Below are positions 30,628-42,346 of a stretch of 64,000 nt of DNA, in pieces. The stretch is from Kondoa malvinella (lineage: Eukaryota > Basidiomycota > Agaricostilbomycetes > Agaricostilbales > Kondoaceae). Below the pieces are notes generated by a model. The model saw only the letters and a list, made by a program, of their open reading frames with translations. It was not told the origin of the DNA and made no database searches. The first letter of the stretch is position 1. Every line of letters begins with the position of its first letter. The stretch covers positions 622,609 through 686,608 of the forward strand of contig BCIM01000005.1 in the NCBI GenBank assembly GCA_039545315.1, given 5' to 3'. The position numbers were made by a program, and so were the translations under genes.

Positions 30628-32484
30628 ATGGCGAAGGAACACAACTATGCTATTCTGGATTTGTCGCCTAGCAAGGTTTATGCAGGATTAGGTGTTTACG
30701 AGGTGATGCGGCCTCCAACACATGTGAGCTTCATACGGCTAGCTCTGGCAAGACTCTGAACAGAAGGGCTAGTCTTTTGCGGCTCGCGTTGGCTTAAGGA
30801 AACAAGCAAGCACCAGTACAAACAATTCATCATGGGAAGATTACCTGGTTGGCCCTGCTCTGGATGAAGCAGAACGCTCAGGGGAGGACTTGCATGTCGT
30901 TTGGCCGCTTTCTGTAGGAGGTATGCAACATCTGGCCAGCGAGGATGAACGGCAGCAAGCTGTCAGCGGTATCAATGATTGGGTAGCACTTGAAGCATTA
31001 TTGTGAGCTGCTAGCTGCTCACAGATAGACTGCATCTGACCACATCAGACGGTACACCCTCTTTACAGCATTGAGACTACCAGCAAGACCCCTTGGCTTT
31101 CACGTTCTCTTCGCTATGCAACCAGGTCTACCAAATACAACTCGAGAGCTCCTCACGCAATTCTTCTTCGAGGGTCTGCACCTTTCAGCTTTCCTCATTG
31201 CGGACCGCTGTGTCGCACAACTATTCGCTTGCGGCGCGGTATCAGGCATCAGTCTAGATGTACTAGATCACACAACAGAAATCGGCGCAGTACACGAGAA
31301 TGTCGTACAAACGATAGCGACCACAAGAGCGCAGATTGGCGAAAAAGACTTGGACAATTACCTATGTTTCTTGATGCTACAAGCGAATCCAAATCTTCCT
31401 GCGATAATCTCCCCATCGTCGACTCTCCAAGGTCCAGACCTCCAATCTGCTCTCTTACAGATCATCCAATCCCTCAAAATCCAGGCAGACATCCAATTCT
31501 CTTCCACTTTACTCAATCTGAATCTCACTAACGACCCGCGAGTACAACAAGCCGAAAATCCAGAAGCAGAAGAGGAAGAAGGCATCACCGACGTCGCACA
31601 AGCCCTGGCGACAGGCAAAGCGGACAAAATCATCGCAGCAGCAAAAGCAGCCAAACTCGGTCTAGCGAATCCAGCAGCCCGCATCCTCTCTGATCCTGGT
31701 AATTGCGCTGTACCGAATCCTCTTTCGCCTGCCGAACAAATCGAGATTGGTCCAGAAAGGCATCGTTGGGCTGAACCGCTTTTCATGCCTAGTCTGTTAG
31801 CGGATGTACCTTGTTTCGATGGAAGTGGGAGACCGATGTATACTGGTCAAGAGTTGTTAGTAAAGAGTGCGAGTGTTGCGGAATGTGTTTGGTCGGCTTT
31901 GAGGATTGTGGATTTGTCGTTACGAAAGGGGATATGGGAGAATGTGGTAGTGACAGGTAATGCGAGCAGAGTCAAAAGTGCGTGGAGATTGGGTATTCCA
32001 AATTTAGTGGCTAATCGAGTACTTCATCTACAGGGGTCTCGGCAGCTTTGGTGCACTCATTATCGGAATTCCTGATTGACTCGGCATCGGGATCAGACTC
32101 CCAAGCGAAGCTGATCAAGCTCGTCAAACAGCCCGACTACTTTTCAGAGTTCAAAGAAAAGCCGGAGCTATCGTCCTTCCTTGGGTCTTCGATATTGGCC
32201 AAACTAGCATTTGCAGGTGCCGTAAGTCTATTTCAGAGTAATGCTTTGGCACAGCTCATCTTCATGGTAGGACGGAAAGTCCTTCTGCTCGAAAATAGAC
32301 TACAACGCGGTGTGAGCTTGCCTTTATGTGCACAGGAGCTCAATTGCTGATTACTTCATCGCAGTGGCCCTTATCTCATATCTCGACCGTTGACGATGGA
32401 TCCATGAGTTTGCATAATACAATGTTACACCTACTTTACAGACTTGGCTATGCTTACTGTGCTTACTCGTTCGACTCTTCATAG
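30628..32484 (+). CDS. Divergent actin-related protein (Arp9/Arp10 type)
   Basis: Actin-fold protein, probably a subunit of a remodelling complex (Arp9-like) or dynactin (Arp10-like). It starts MAKEHNYAILDLSPSKVYAG, matching the first actin strands. Later pieces are SSWEDYLVGPALDEAERSGE, VVWPLSVGGMQHLA (cf. actin WPI..G.V.DW), GFHVLFAMQPGLPNTTREL, GLHLSAFLIADRCVAQLFAC and GIWENVVVTGNASRVKRVSAA. The ATP-binding signatures are weak, as in Arps that do not polymerise. An acidic insert (PEAEEEEGITD) lies mid-protein. The join between exon 1 and exon 2 (donor near 30723, acceptor near 30763) is off phase by my reading, and the end is either 32350 or, after one more intron, 32484. Family call good, subtype open. 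Confidence 0.7.
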
Positions 32485-34785
32485 ATATCTCCTTCGTCAG
32501 TCACGAATTGAGGCAGATTCGGTTTCTTTGGTTTCTTCTTCTTCCGCTTTGCAGCTGGACTTGGCTGACTCGAAGTACTCGGTTGAGCCATCAGACTTCC
32601 GCCTTGAGCTTCGCCGCCCTCTTCAGCTATCTTCTGCTGGGCAGACAAGGCAAACATGACGTCCCGCAGTTGTTCTTGCATGTCCTTCATCTGTGATAGA
32701 CATTAGTAGTGCTTGGACGCTTTACAGCACAAGAGCTTACATCTAGCCTGGTCCGTGCAGCTTCAGCTTTGTTGTCGGCCAGTTCTGATTTGAGCTGAAT
32801 CATATTCGAAGTGAGACCTTGCGACTGAGCCTTCTCGGCTTCTAGCTCGTGTTGCAGCGTGCGAATCTGCTCAGCAGCCTTCTCAGCCTTCTTCTCCGTT
32901 CTGAGCTTGTCCTTCTCGTGCTTCGGGATAACAGTCTTTTCAAGCTCGCCAATCCGTGCTTCTAAACCATCTCTGTCTGATTTCCACTTGCTCGACTCGG
33001 ACAATGCCTGATCTAGCCTGGCTTCGACATGCTCCCCGTGTCGTTTCAGCTGATCCGCTTGCTGCTCTGTTTGCGCGAGGTTGGATACGGTAATCGCCAG
33101 ATCCTGCTTCAATTCTCCCAGTTTCGACACATAATACGCTCGCTGGCTTTCCAATTGACTCGTCAAGAGATGCGCAAACTCTTCCCCCATTCGCTCCATC
33201 TTCTCTTGTGCAGCATTATCTTCATAATTCGGACCAGCACCTCGATCTGTTCGCCAATCACTCCCATACTCGCTCGAGCCAACAGACGGCAATTCCACCA
33301 GCTTGCCATCACTTCGATTCTGGATTAATCGATGGACATAGGCGTCACCAGCATAATCCCAAACACGTTGGGTTTCCAACTCCATAGCGTAAAGATGGAA
33401 AGATTGCTCATAGTGATCTGCAGCATGTCGACCGGCGTATCTTCCGCATCCGACATGACCGCACAAGAGACACATCCAGAGTGAAGATGAAGTGCCACAT
33501 TCTTCACAGGCTGTTGCTCTTTGTGGTGTGTCGTCTAGAGGTGGAAGGCTGTTGGAGCTGTTTGGACGAAGACGAGTTTGAGAGTATCGACAGATCGGAC
33601 ATTTGCCGCTGGCCCATTCTGTAGAGTGCTAAGATAAACACACATCCTGACTGAGTATTGGAGGAGCGCCTACTGGACAGACACGCGCAATGAAAGGAAT
33701 GTTGACAAGGCGTAGTGATCAAAGCGGTAATCTGAGGGTCCATCCGTTCAAGGCAGACCACGCAGCTAGGTAGTTCAATAGAGCCACTACCAGGCAGGGC
33801 GGGCGAGAGGACGCTATCTGGTATATCGGCTGATAGCGGGAAGGTGAAAGGCGGTGTGATGGTTGAGCGGACTTCGACTGATGATATTCGAAGAACTTGG
33901 CAGATCTCGTCCTTGAGTAATAGCAATGATCAGCAGACTGAAACCACGTCGAGCGTGCCCACGTACGTCTAGCATTGAGATGAAAGGTTTACCATTGAAA
34001 GTCTCGAGAAAGAGTTGGGCTTCTTCTCTTGTGCGGAGCTTGAGTAGGGCCATGCAGCGGTTCGGCATCTCATCCCTGTCAACTGCCACGTTACATATAT
34101 CCTCACTTGAGGATAAAGCGAAGCAGCACTGACCTTAATATACGGATTTGCTCAATAAAATGCGCGCATGGCTCGACAAAGATGAGAAAGTCTTGTATCG
34201 ACATGATAGGCTGCAACGAATTTAGACGAGCTTTCTGACGCATAGGCGGGGCCGTACAGGAATAGCCAGAATCGCAAGCATACAGCCATTTCCATGTACT
34301 AAAGTCGACTCTTCCTGCTCCGCATTGGGCAGGTCATACATGTTGAAGTCATCTTGATCCCTCAGCAGGTGAATGATGCCAAACCCAGCATCTATGCTTC
34401 CGCCTCGTTGGTCAGACATGTCTTGCCAATCTATTGAGATCTTGGAGAAGCGATAGTCTAGATGACGAACAGGCGCAAAGAGGGGCGTGATGGAGGACAG
34501 GTGTCTATCCTTTCTAGGTGTACTGCAAGGACCGAAGCTGAAAACTCGAGGTTCGAAAGACAGAGCAGAGGGATTCAAGCTAGGCGATACAGCACTTGCT
34601 TCAGCTTCTAGGTTATCAAAGAGGGACTTCTGCAAGATGCTGATATTCTCTTCTCTGACTCTGTGGTCTGTCAAGCGAGGTAGGCCAGTCGTAGTCTCGC
34701 CTATAAAGGAATCGCTCTTTCTGAGTGTTCGGTGTTGAATAGCTTGCTGATGATCAAACAGGCTCAGGATGATACGGTAGGGCAT
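32463..34785 (-). CDS. ETP1: Etp1/BRAP2-type E3 ubiquitin ligase
   Basis: RING ligase of the BRAP2 family; yeast Etp1 acts in ethanol stress and transporter turnover. It starts at ATG 34785 ([14 protein letters not shown]). Domains in order: an N-terminal region with [17 protein letters not shown]; the BRAP2 RRM-like domain ([40 protein letters not shown]); the RING ([35 protein letters not shown]); the UBP-type zinc finger ([19 protein letters not shown]); a long coiled coil (about 33290-32690); and a basic tail with [10 protein letters not shown]. About eight introns of 45-60 bp. The stop at 32463 may overlap the end of the actin-related gene on the other strand. Confidence 0.92.
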
Positions 34786-34817
34786 CTATCGTATGGGATA
34801 TTTCGGACAGCTGGCTG

Positions 34818-35338
34818 CTAGGGTATACCCCCAAGCTTTACATGACAGTTGTTGGTCAAGAAGGTCAAACGTGAGTCGAGCAGTATAGGTCCGAGAGCAG
34901 ATGAAAGCAAGACGCAGTACATGGAATACATACAACGTTATCTAGCAACTCATCCGCTACTTGCTCTAAGCAAGAACCTCCATTCTGTGCGTCCTCAGAG
35001 ATAGGATTGAACATGAATGATCTGAGCGCCGATGCACGCTCTAAACAGTGCCGCTGGGGAAGATCGTCAGCATGGCGGGAGGACAGGTAGCAATAAAGAC
35101 TGACCTGCAAAGTGTGACCTTTGACACAACTTCCCATCGTCTGAATTGGTCTGGGTAGCCGCTTGCCATCGATCGGCGGCTAAGACAGCTGGTGATCTTT
35201 CCGTTGCGCGCACTTGCGCCAGGATCTCCAGAAAGGGCAAGACTGTCGGAAATGGATGGTTTCAACCAATGGCTCGAATTGGCTTGTCAGACGCTCTATT
35301 GCTGACTTGTCGGTCCTTTGAATGTGTGAGCATTCCAT
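34818..35338 (-). CDS. Small protein of unknown function
   Basis: Four exons can be joined in phase 0: ATG 35338 with MECSHIQRTDKSAIERLTSQ; an exon after an acceptor near 35180 with PPIDGKRLPRPIQTMGSCVK; an exon with RHCLERASALRSFMFNPISE and SCLEQVADELLDN; and a short end LGGIP, stop at 34818-34820. The product is about 95 residues, mostly helical, with several Cys. I do not recognise it. It ends only 32 bp before the ETP1 start on the same strand. The first intron (about 90 bp) is the least sure; other frames are open in that stretch. Confidence 0.4.
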
Positions 35339-35463
35339 AGACATACAGGCCACGCGACACTATTCCAATAGGTGTGAGAGTATGAGAGCAGCCTTACCAT
35401 TACTAGATCAGCTTTGTACAGCGTATAGGTTCGACCACTCACTGAGTAGAGAACAGCCTATGA

Positions 35464-36193
35464 TCACTCTTTCTTCCACCTAAAAGTCAAGCTGACCCGC
35501 TTCCAACCCTCCCCTCTTCCTTTCGCCGACCTCAGAATCTCATGCTGCCAAGAATACCTACTCTTGCCTCTCATGACACACAATGATCGTCCAGGCAAGA
35601 CGATATCCACTTTCTTACCCGTCTTTTCCGCTTGTGCAGCTTTCCCGGATCTAACAGATCCACCATCTGCTTTTGATAGTTCTATGAAACGCATAGAACA
35701 GCTTGAAAGGAGTGATAGGCCCACAACTGGTTCACCGAATGAAAAGTTCTCCCTGTCGATCCAACAGCTGATCAGCAACGAGCTGAACAGGAGTGATTAG
35801 AACAAACGTATGAGCTGAAATACCCTGTGAGCCAACATATTCATTCACAATACAGTACTGGGGTCTCTTGTCTGCCTCAAAAACACCTTGTGCGACGAAT
35901 CGATCGATCAACCATTCTAGTTCAACAGGCATAGGATCCGCTGGTAATACTTCTGGTTTGGTAGTCTTATCCACTGAGAAGAGACAATAAGTCCCGCCGA
36001 AATGCAGACATCGGCGTTGGAGGTCTGTACGAAAGTTCTGCGTGGATAAGAAGGAGAGGATAGAGGATTCTTCTGAGGGTGTAATGAAGGATTGTTTGAT
36101 CTCTAGACCTGGAACCTGGCACTTGCTTGTAGGACACTTGAGTCGTTTGCTATCTGGCGAAAAGAAGTCTGTGATCTCTTTGCGTTTGTTCAT
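35464..36193 (-). CDS. AlkB-like 2-oxoglutarate/Fe(II) dioxygenase
   Basis: Oxidative demethylase of alkylated nucleic acid. It starts at ATG 36193 with MNKRKEITDFFSPDSKRLK. Core pieces are LPADPMPVELEWLIDRFV, YCIVNEYVGSQGISAHT, then after one intron near 35732-35795 ENFSFGEPVVGLSLLSSCSM, VDIVLPGRSLCVMRGKSRYS and a terminal WKRVSLTFRWKK. The first iron His is in SAHT, the second in WQHEIL, and the 2-oxoglutarate Arg in RVSLTFR. By my splice the usual HxD reads His-Thr-Glu. The start IxxFF resembles a PCNA-binding PIP box, which would fit a DNA-repair AlkB. About 225 residues. Confidence 0.85.
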
Positions 36194-36353
36194 TCTGTTG
36201 CTCGCCAAAGCGCAAGACCAGCCCTTCGAGATGTACGGACGTAGAAGACTTGAGAATTGGCCGTACCATGTCAACACGGCAAATCATATGAACAGCGCCA
36301 AGCTGTGTAACCGCTATACTGGCTCTCCCTCTCGATGACCGTCTGATCAGTGA

Positions 36354-38453
36354 ATGGCCTCTCGTCTGCTGCGTACAGCTCAGCAGTCTTATCAACGATT
36401 ACCGCAATGGAATGGCAGTGAGAAATACCAAACATCAACAAATACCCTGCATCTCAAGAAAGCACGAATACCTCTATTGCTTGCATTCGCAGCTTCTGTA
36501 CTATTATACCTCTTCTCAAAGTCTGGGTCTGGGCAAGAAAAGTCGTCGTACACGTCTGTGCAAGAATGGGCAAGGGAAGAAGGAGGTCGCGCATTGCTGG
36601 ATGCGACGTTCGAAGAGCGTATAGGAAGCTGGAATGCTACACCTACCCAGAACACAAGTGATTTCATGATGCTCAACTTGGGGAATTGTCCAGCAAGTAA
36701 AAGCAGAGGCGGGGTACATGTCCCGCTCATCCAGCTCATTAGCCTGATTGAACACGAATACAGTTCCGACATTGGTATTTCGGTGACGAATGGAAAGATA
36801 CGCTCAAAGACCCGAATTTCATTTCTACGACCCGTAACGCAGCTATCAATCACCTGTTAGAGCACAAGAAGAACGGTTCATTCTCTTCCGAGCTTTATGG
36901 AGAAGGTCGTGGACTCGTCATTGTCGCTGGCAATACCAACACTTTCGCTTTGGCGCATAGCTCCATCCGATTATTGAGGGAACGCTTTTATTCTGAAATA
37001 CCGGTGGAAATTTGGTCGTATCCTTCTGAAGCGCCGCCTGAGGATTTCGTAGCTTGGGGAAGCGTGAGGAACGTCATCTTTAGACAGGTAGAGGAGGATA
37101 TAGATCACGACCTCAAGTTGAAGGATGTGAGTAATATACTTTGGCACATGAACACACCTGATTGGGCTGGTAGTACAATTGGCGGTATAGGATAAAGACT
37201 ATTGCTTTGATCCAATCGTCGTTTAGAGAGGTCTTGATGCTCGTAGGCATTCATTCACCTGTTCCCTCTATCATCATCTAACGTCTATACCAGGATTCGG
37301 ATGCTTTTGCTCTCATGGATCCGCTGGCTGAAGAAGGCGTATTCAATGCTCCAAGCTATAAGAAGCACGGCTTTATGCTTTGGTGAGCTTTGTCTCTTTC
37401 ATCAAGGACTGTTTCTGATCGATTCACAGGCCGAACATATGGTACATCACAACCTCTCAGCCTTTATTCACCTAACTAATCCCATATAAGGGATCTCTGG
37501 GCCGAAATGCCGCTCTGGCAAATCATCGGTGTTCCCTGTAGATCAGAATGGATGATCGACTCGGCCGTCCTGCTGGTAGATAAAGCTCGGCATTTGGACA
37601 CGCTCTACCTTTCGCTTTACATTCAATCTGCAGGTGGGATTTGGAATACTTTGACCTATGGTGATTGCGATAGGTATGCTCATTATCACGAAAGAGACCA
37701 AAACTGATGCTGGGATAAGTTTCCGATTTGCTTTGCTTGCGCTGAGGAAGAGATGGGCTATACCGGGACGACAAGCTGGTCTGTCTTCTTGGATCAACAT
37801 ACCTCAATTCTGTGGTCATACTTTACTACATTTCGTGAGTTGGAGGCGATCCTCCATCATCAGACATTGACAGCAAGGACAGGATCACTTTGGCGAACCA
37901 GCTTTTATTCACGCGCTTTCAGTCAAAGGTTTCAAAGCAGCGCAAATCAGTACATTCACCGCAGGTCCGAAAGGCGATGTTTGGGGCATTTCCAGAACAG
38001 GTCCGATCGGCCATATTAATGGAACAGTCGAAGCGGATCATATGGTCAATGTGGACATGTATGGTAACGCGGAGTTGGCTCATCCGGACATGAGAAGAAG
38101 AGCTGCGTTGGAACGAGGCATGACTTATCGCTATGGTGGTGGTTTGCCTCCGCCTAGGCATCGTTTCCGTATGTCTTCGATAAATGTCTAGAATATCAAT
38201 TGACAAGAATGCAGAGAATTGTCTGCATCTGGATTGGAAAGATCATAGAACAGCAGAAGAGAAAGAAATGGGGAAATGGATCTCGATCAACCAGAAGAAG
38301 CAAGCTGAGGGTAATTTCTCGGAACATACGACAGAAGGTTTTAACGGATCATCAGAGGCCTGGAAGTATCAATGGGATACTTTGATGTGGGAAGATCATG
38401 ACCGGTTGAAGGACTTTGAAGAGGGGTATTGGCGAGTGGGTGGCGTGCTGTAG
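36354..38453 (+). CDS. MNN2-type alpha-mannosyltransferase, Golgi type II membrane protein
   Basis: Adds alpha-1,2-mannose branches to glycoprotein mannans in the Golgi. It starts at ATG 36354. A single membrane anchor lies at residues 39-57 (IPLLLAFAASVLLYLFS). The first intron (36714-36763) is followed by FRHWYFGDEWKDTLKDPNF, GRGLVIVAGNTNTFALAHSS, IRLLRERFYSEIPVEIWSYP, the DxD metal site in DSDAFALMDPLAEEGVF, YKKHGFMLW, then DLWAEMPLWQIIGVPCRSEW, MIDSAVLLVDKARHLDTLY, GEPAFIHALSVKGFKA and a conserved end with GPIGHINGTVEADHMVNVD. The last exon ends EEGYWRVGGVL. About eight introns; some inner joins were not fixed to the base. Confidence 0.87.
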
Positions 38454-38722
38454 ATGATAATGGAGCAGGTATATACTGTACGATTCAGCTGTAGAGAAAA
38501 GGTGAGCACCTTTGCTGCGGTAGACATCTCCAATACTGATATTCGGATAGCGCTTCGGCTGCGCATGCATTCGCGATAGTATTACAGACGGTTTGGCTCA
38601 TGAGAACAGTGAGTGTTTGTTCAACTCTGTACAACATCAAGCCAACTAATCGGTATCAGCCAGACACGATAGCATCAGACCGTCGTCCATTCACTGATTC
38701 GGCTGCTTGGATTAGGCAGCGG

Positions 38723-39305
38723 TCAGTGAGTCAAGGCATGCTTTACGGGTGGGAGGCTGGCAACGGTCTCTAATAGAGGTAGCTGGCGAATGTGTTCTAT
38801 TACAAATGAAGTATGAAGCATAACAAAGTCCATAAGAAGCGCCATGGCGAGGTGGTGCATCACTTTGAGCTGGAGAGCCCTATCGATGTTTGCCAGAAGC
38901 CTGAGAATCCTTCCGCTGGAATACAAAATCAGCGCAGACGCAATGGGGCAGAAGATGCTCATGCGTATGCTGGTCTTCCTTTGGATGTTGCTACCGGCCC
39001 CAGCATTCCCAGGTCTTGCCTTATCGCCAGTATAGGCATTGTTGTTGCGAAAGGTAAGCTGCTCTGGCTGAAGCGGTCGAGCTGAGGCGGAACGAGTCTT
39101 GTGATGGGCAGAACTGGAGGTCGAATTGGTAGACGAAGTAGAACTTTGGCTGCTGGTGCTACCAACGGACTCTGAGCGACTCGGCTGCCGCGACTAACCG
39201 GTAGCGCTCCGCTCTTATTGCTCTAGACCGATGGTATTCACCGACGTAAGCCTTTGCCTTGACCGGCTCAAAATGATCGGCGCTGCCGCAACTGAAGAAA
39301 CCCAT
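38723..39305 (-). CDS. Serine-rich small protein, possible lipid anchor
   Basis: Unknown protein. ATG 39305 gives MGFFSCGSADHFEPVKAKAY, where Gly2 and Cys6 fit dual myristoyl/palmitoyl anchoring. An intron of about 64 bp (acceptor after gcggcag) leads in phase into PSRSESVGSTSSQSSTSSTN, STSSSAHHKTRSASARPLQP and NNNAYTGDKARPGNAGAGSN. The frame then runs on through a more hydrophobic stretch (MSIFCPIASALILYSS) to a stop at 38723, and that tail may hide another intron. The Ser-rich composition supports coding on this strand. An overlapping plus-strand frame is less likely. Confidence 0.4.
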
Positions 39306-39684
39306 GATGTAAAGAGATTGACGAAGAAGATGGAAGAAAAGAGAAGTGGATACTATGGAGAGAGAAAGAGGAAAAGGAGAGGTTTGCTCGCTTTTTGTCG
39401 ACGGCTAGGCGATGCTCGGCAAAAGCGATACTCGCCTCCTTCGCCGCCGTGATCCCGAGAAGTCATAAGAGACATCATCGAGACGGTTGACATACCATGC
39501 ACAAAAGAAAAGCAGTACCTGAGCAGGAAGCAGGCAAGCAGGAGGGGCATATTCCAGCCTGAAGTAAGCGTCGGCACCTGGGAATATTCATCGGACGAAA
39601 GAGACCTGGTTGTTCGATGAGAAAGATGGAGATAGCATACAAGCCTACTCACACTATCGAATTCTACTTCCTAAAGCATTCCAC

Positions 39685-40706
39685 TCACCAATCCATCTGT
39701 TCGTTCGCATCGTACATACCCATGTTCCAGAGCCCAGCACTGAAGTGCGACTGGTTAGCCCACTCCAACCACTCTCCTTCAACTCCAGCATCTTGCATCT
39801 TGATCCTCATAAGCTTTGCTCCTGGACCACACATATCTTGACCCGCCGAAAACGCAAACACTTTAACCCCTGTCTCTTTTAGCACTGCCACATTGGCCTC
39901 TAGCGGCGATACCCTAGGATCATCCCTTGACCATTCAGCGCGCACCAACTGTCTCCCAATTTAATGCTGCTTTCTCGTGTAAAGACGTAATCTAGTCCAT
40001 CGGGAAGAATATCGAGTCGTATGTTGCCAAAGGTACTTGAGTAACAATCGCATGAGGTGCCAGAGCGTTTTTATCATTGTTCAAGTCGTGTAAAGTGATT
40101 GCGAAAGCTAGATTACCGCCTGCGCTGTCTCCTGCTATGTAGACTGTTTCGCCTCGGTCCGATGCTTCTTTCAATAGCTGTTTGTATATCTTTAAAACTC
40201 GTGGTAAGGTCTTGGGTGCTGGATCGTGTGGTGCAAGAGGGTAGGAGATTAAGCTGACTGCGATATCGGGGACATTCTTGAGAACTCTTTTAAGGCCGCG
40301 GAATTGGAACGCCATGCACGGGTTATGGAAGCCGCCTCCTGGTAGACTATACAAGATGAGAATACGACTGATGAGATAGGACAGAGACATACTAGATGAT
40401 GCGCTTCTTAGGCTTGGAAGTCGCGGTAGATAAAGTCATGTCGTAGATGTACATGTCGTCTATCTTTCGTTCATCTAGATCACAACCAGAAGCTGCGGTT
40501 ATTAGCAATCATCTCGCTGAGTCTGCAGTAGCTTACTCGCAAACGAGGGAGGACTCAGGCGGTGACTGCCTACGTTGCCATTATCTGCAGGCAGGCCGAC
40601 TAAATCCAGCATCAGACCAGAACTGAACTCGTACAGGCGAGTACTGACCAGCACGATGCACCAGCGGGCCGAGCCAGACGAACAAGACATTGATAACAGC
40701 TGTCAT
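39685..40706 (-). CDS. Alpha/beta hydrolase (esterase/lipase, fold 3), membrane-anchored
   Basis: Probable carboxylesterase or steryl-acetyl hydrolase-like enzyme. It starts at ATG 40706 with the hydrophobic MTAVINVLFVWLGPLVHRA. Splices in phase give VGLPADNGNVGSHRLSPPSF, SGCDLDERKIDDMYIYDMTL, then the oxyanion motif YLPGGGFHNP (usually HGGG). The nucleophile elbow is YIAGDSAGGNLAF. The acid is in FSAGQDMCGPGA and the catalytic His in WANQSHFSAG. Between AIVTQ and RAEWSRDDPRVSPLEANVAV the usual region is short, and an intron of about 87 bp (around 39945-40035) fits the phase. It is transcribed away from the MARVEL-like gene. Confidence 0.75.
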
Positions 40707-41295
40707 GCCCCAGCTTCTATCTTGTCTTTCGATAAAGATAATCCTGAAGCAGCAGGACTGCAGTGAAGATGTATATGACGAAGGGAAGAGCAGCTTGAAG
40801 CGAGAAACCTTGTCAAGAACTATGCGCTATTTCCCAGCAGGCGGAGATGCACGAAAGAAAAGCTTGTGGAAGCGCTCGAATACAGGATACGACGAGAGGA
40901 AATGGGCACAGAACGAGCAGTCAGAGTAGACGTAAGAGCAGAAAAGACAGTGGCTCAAGCTGTTTGGAAAGAACATCCCGGGCCTGTGCACTTCGCTTTC
41001 CAGATTACATGACCAGTCAAGAGTCTACGGCTGTTCGATAACAAGATGCTCTGCCTGTCCCGCACTACTGTACCAGTCTCGACTCGAGGAGACATATCAC
41101 ATTACATCATCTGTTGTTGCGCTTAGGCCGCATTCAGAATTTGGGCTTCCATTAATCTTTTCTGCACACGACGACGACAATCTCGACTTGCTTAAAGTCA
41201 TACACGCTACTACAAGCCAGCCCCATCTCACAGCCTTATACACAGACACGCGCCTGTAACCTCACCTTTGTTGATCCAAACAAAACAAGTCAAAA
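40707..41295. other. Divergent intergenic region
   Basis: About 590 bases between the hydrolase start and the MARVEL-like start. It should carry both promoters. The last 150 bases before 41296 are rich in C and A (cacaca, ctcaca runs) on the plus strand, as expected of a fungal leader. No gene or repeat seen. Confidence 0.5.
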
Positions 41296-42274
41296 ATGGT
41301 TTCTGGTGAGTCTTTCAAGAGCATTGCAAGGCCTTTATAGCTCATTGCAGGGCTTGACAGAACGAGTCATCAAGCTTGTCCACTTTCCGCTTTTCGTCCT
41401 TCTCACCCTCTGCTCGATCATCTCTTTGGCCCTTGCTTCCAGTGTTGTGAGCCGGATCTAACAGGAAAAAGGCAAAGCTGATTTGTTCGTGCAGGTCTCG
41501 AGATGGAATGAATTGGGCAACCCAGAAGGCAACGCGTTAAGGGATAGATCAAGAATCACTCTGGTCGCGGCGTACGTCTTAGGTTCTGAGTGTCATTATG
41601 CACTAATGCTTATACACTTCATGTGCAGGATTTGGTTGTAAGACTGAACGACCTGAATATGTGATTGGCCGCTCACACTTTGGCCAACAGAACCTTCTTT
41701 GGTATCTACCTGACCATTGGTGTCCTACTCAAACCAACTATGCGCATATTCGGCGTGTACGTCTGCTTTTTATATTCAACAATCCATGGTTCTGAGGATG
41801 GTTGGTCATACAGCCTGATCCACCTGATCGCTCTCGCTATTGGCTTCATTCTCTTCCTCATTGGCGCTGCTTCCTTGACGTACGTCGCTATAAGATCAAA
41901 AAGGCACTCACTGATGTCTGATGCAGTGCTCGTCTGGATGGAACCGATTGCGGTGATGTAGAGTGGCCGAGATGCAACGTGAGTCGTGTGGTCGTCTGCG
42001 CACTCCAGTGCTAAACGTGTCCTCCATGGCCTACAGATCGCCAAGGGTCTTATGATCATGGGTAGGTAGCTTCTTTTCGTGCTAGGGTCGGCTGACGAGT
42101 ACATCAGCCTGGATCTCATCGGTTGTTTCCGGTATCGCGTTGGCCTTCATCCTCGTGATCGGAATCAAGGCAAGATCTGGTCTGGGAATGAGAAAGAGCT
42201 CAGTAAGTGACTTGCCAATTCGTGTAGTCCTCTCACTAAAGCTGACAACTTGCTTACAGCTCATCGACGCCTGA
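41296..42274 (+). CDS. MARVEL-like four-helix membrane protein
   Basis: Plasma-membrane-type protein with four hydrophobic helices. The first exon is only ten bases (MVS plus one base, 41296-41305). After the intron comes ERVIKLVHFPLFVLLTLCSI (helix 1), a polar loop VSRWNELGNPEGNALRDRSR, AAIWLTFFGIYLTIGVLL (helix 2), SLIHLIALAIGFILFLIGAA (helix 3), a loop with DGTDCGDVEWPRCN, and MAWISSVVSGIALAFILVIG (helix 4), ending LIDA. Eight short exons. The two loop Cys could form a disulfide. Similar fungal proteins organise eisosomes or membrane domains, but no specific role can be read. Confidence 0.8.
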
Positions 42275-42346
42275 TCTCACATACACCATAACGATATTAC
42301 TATTTATTGCTGTACCACTAATAGCTTCGCATGCACGTTCAGACGA

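Noticed and set aside
39231..39452. Plus-strand frame with Lys/Arg-rich end
   Set aside because: Antisense to the serine-rich minus-strand gene and without splice support.
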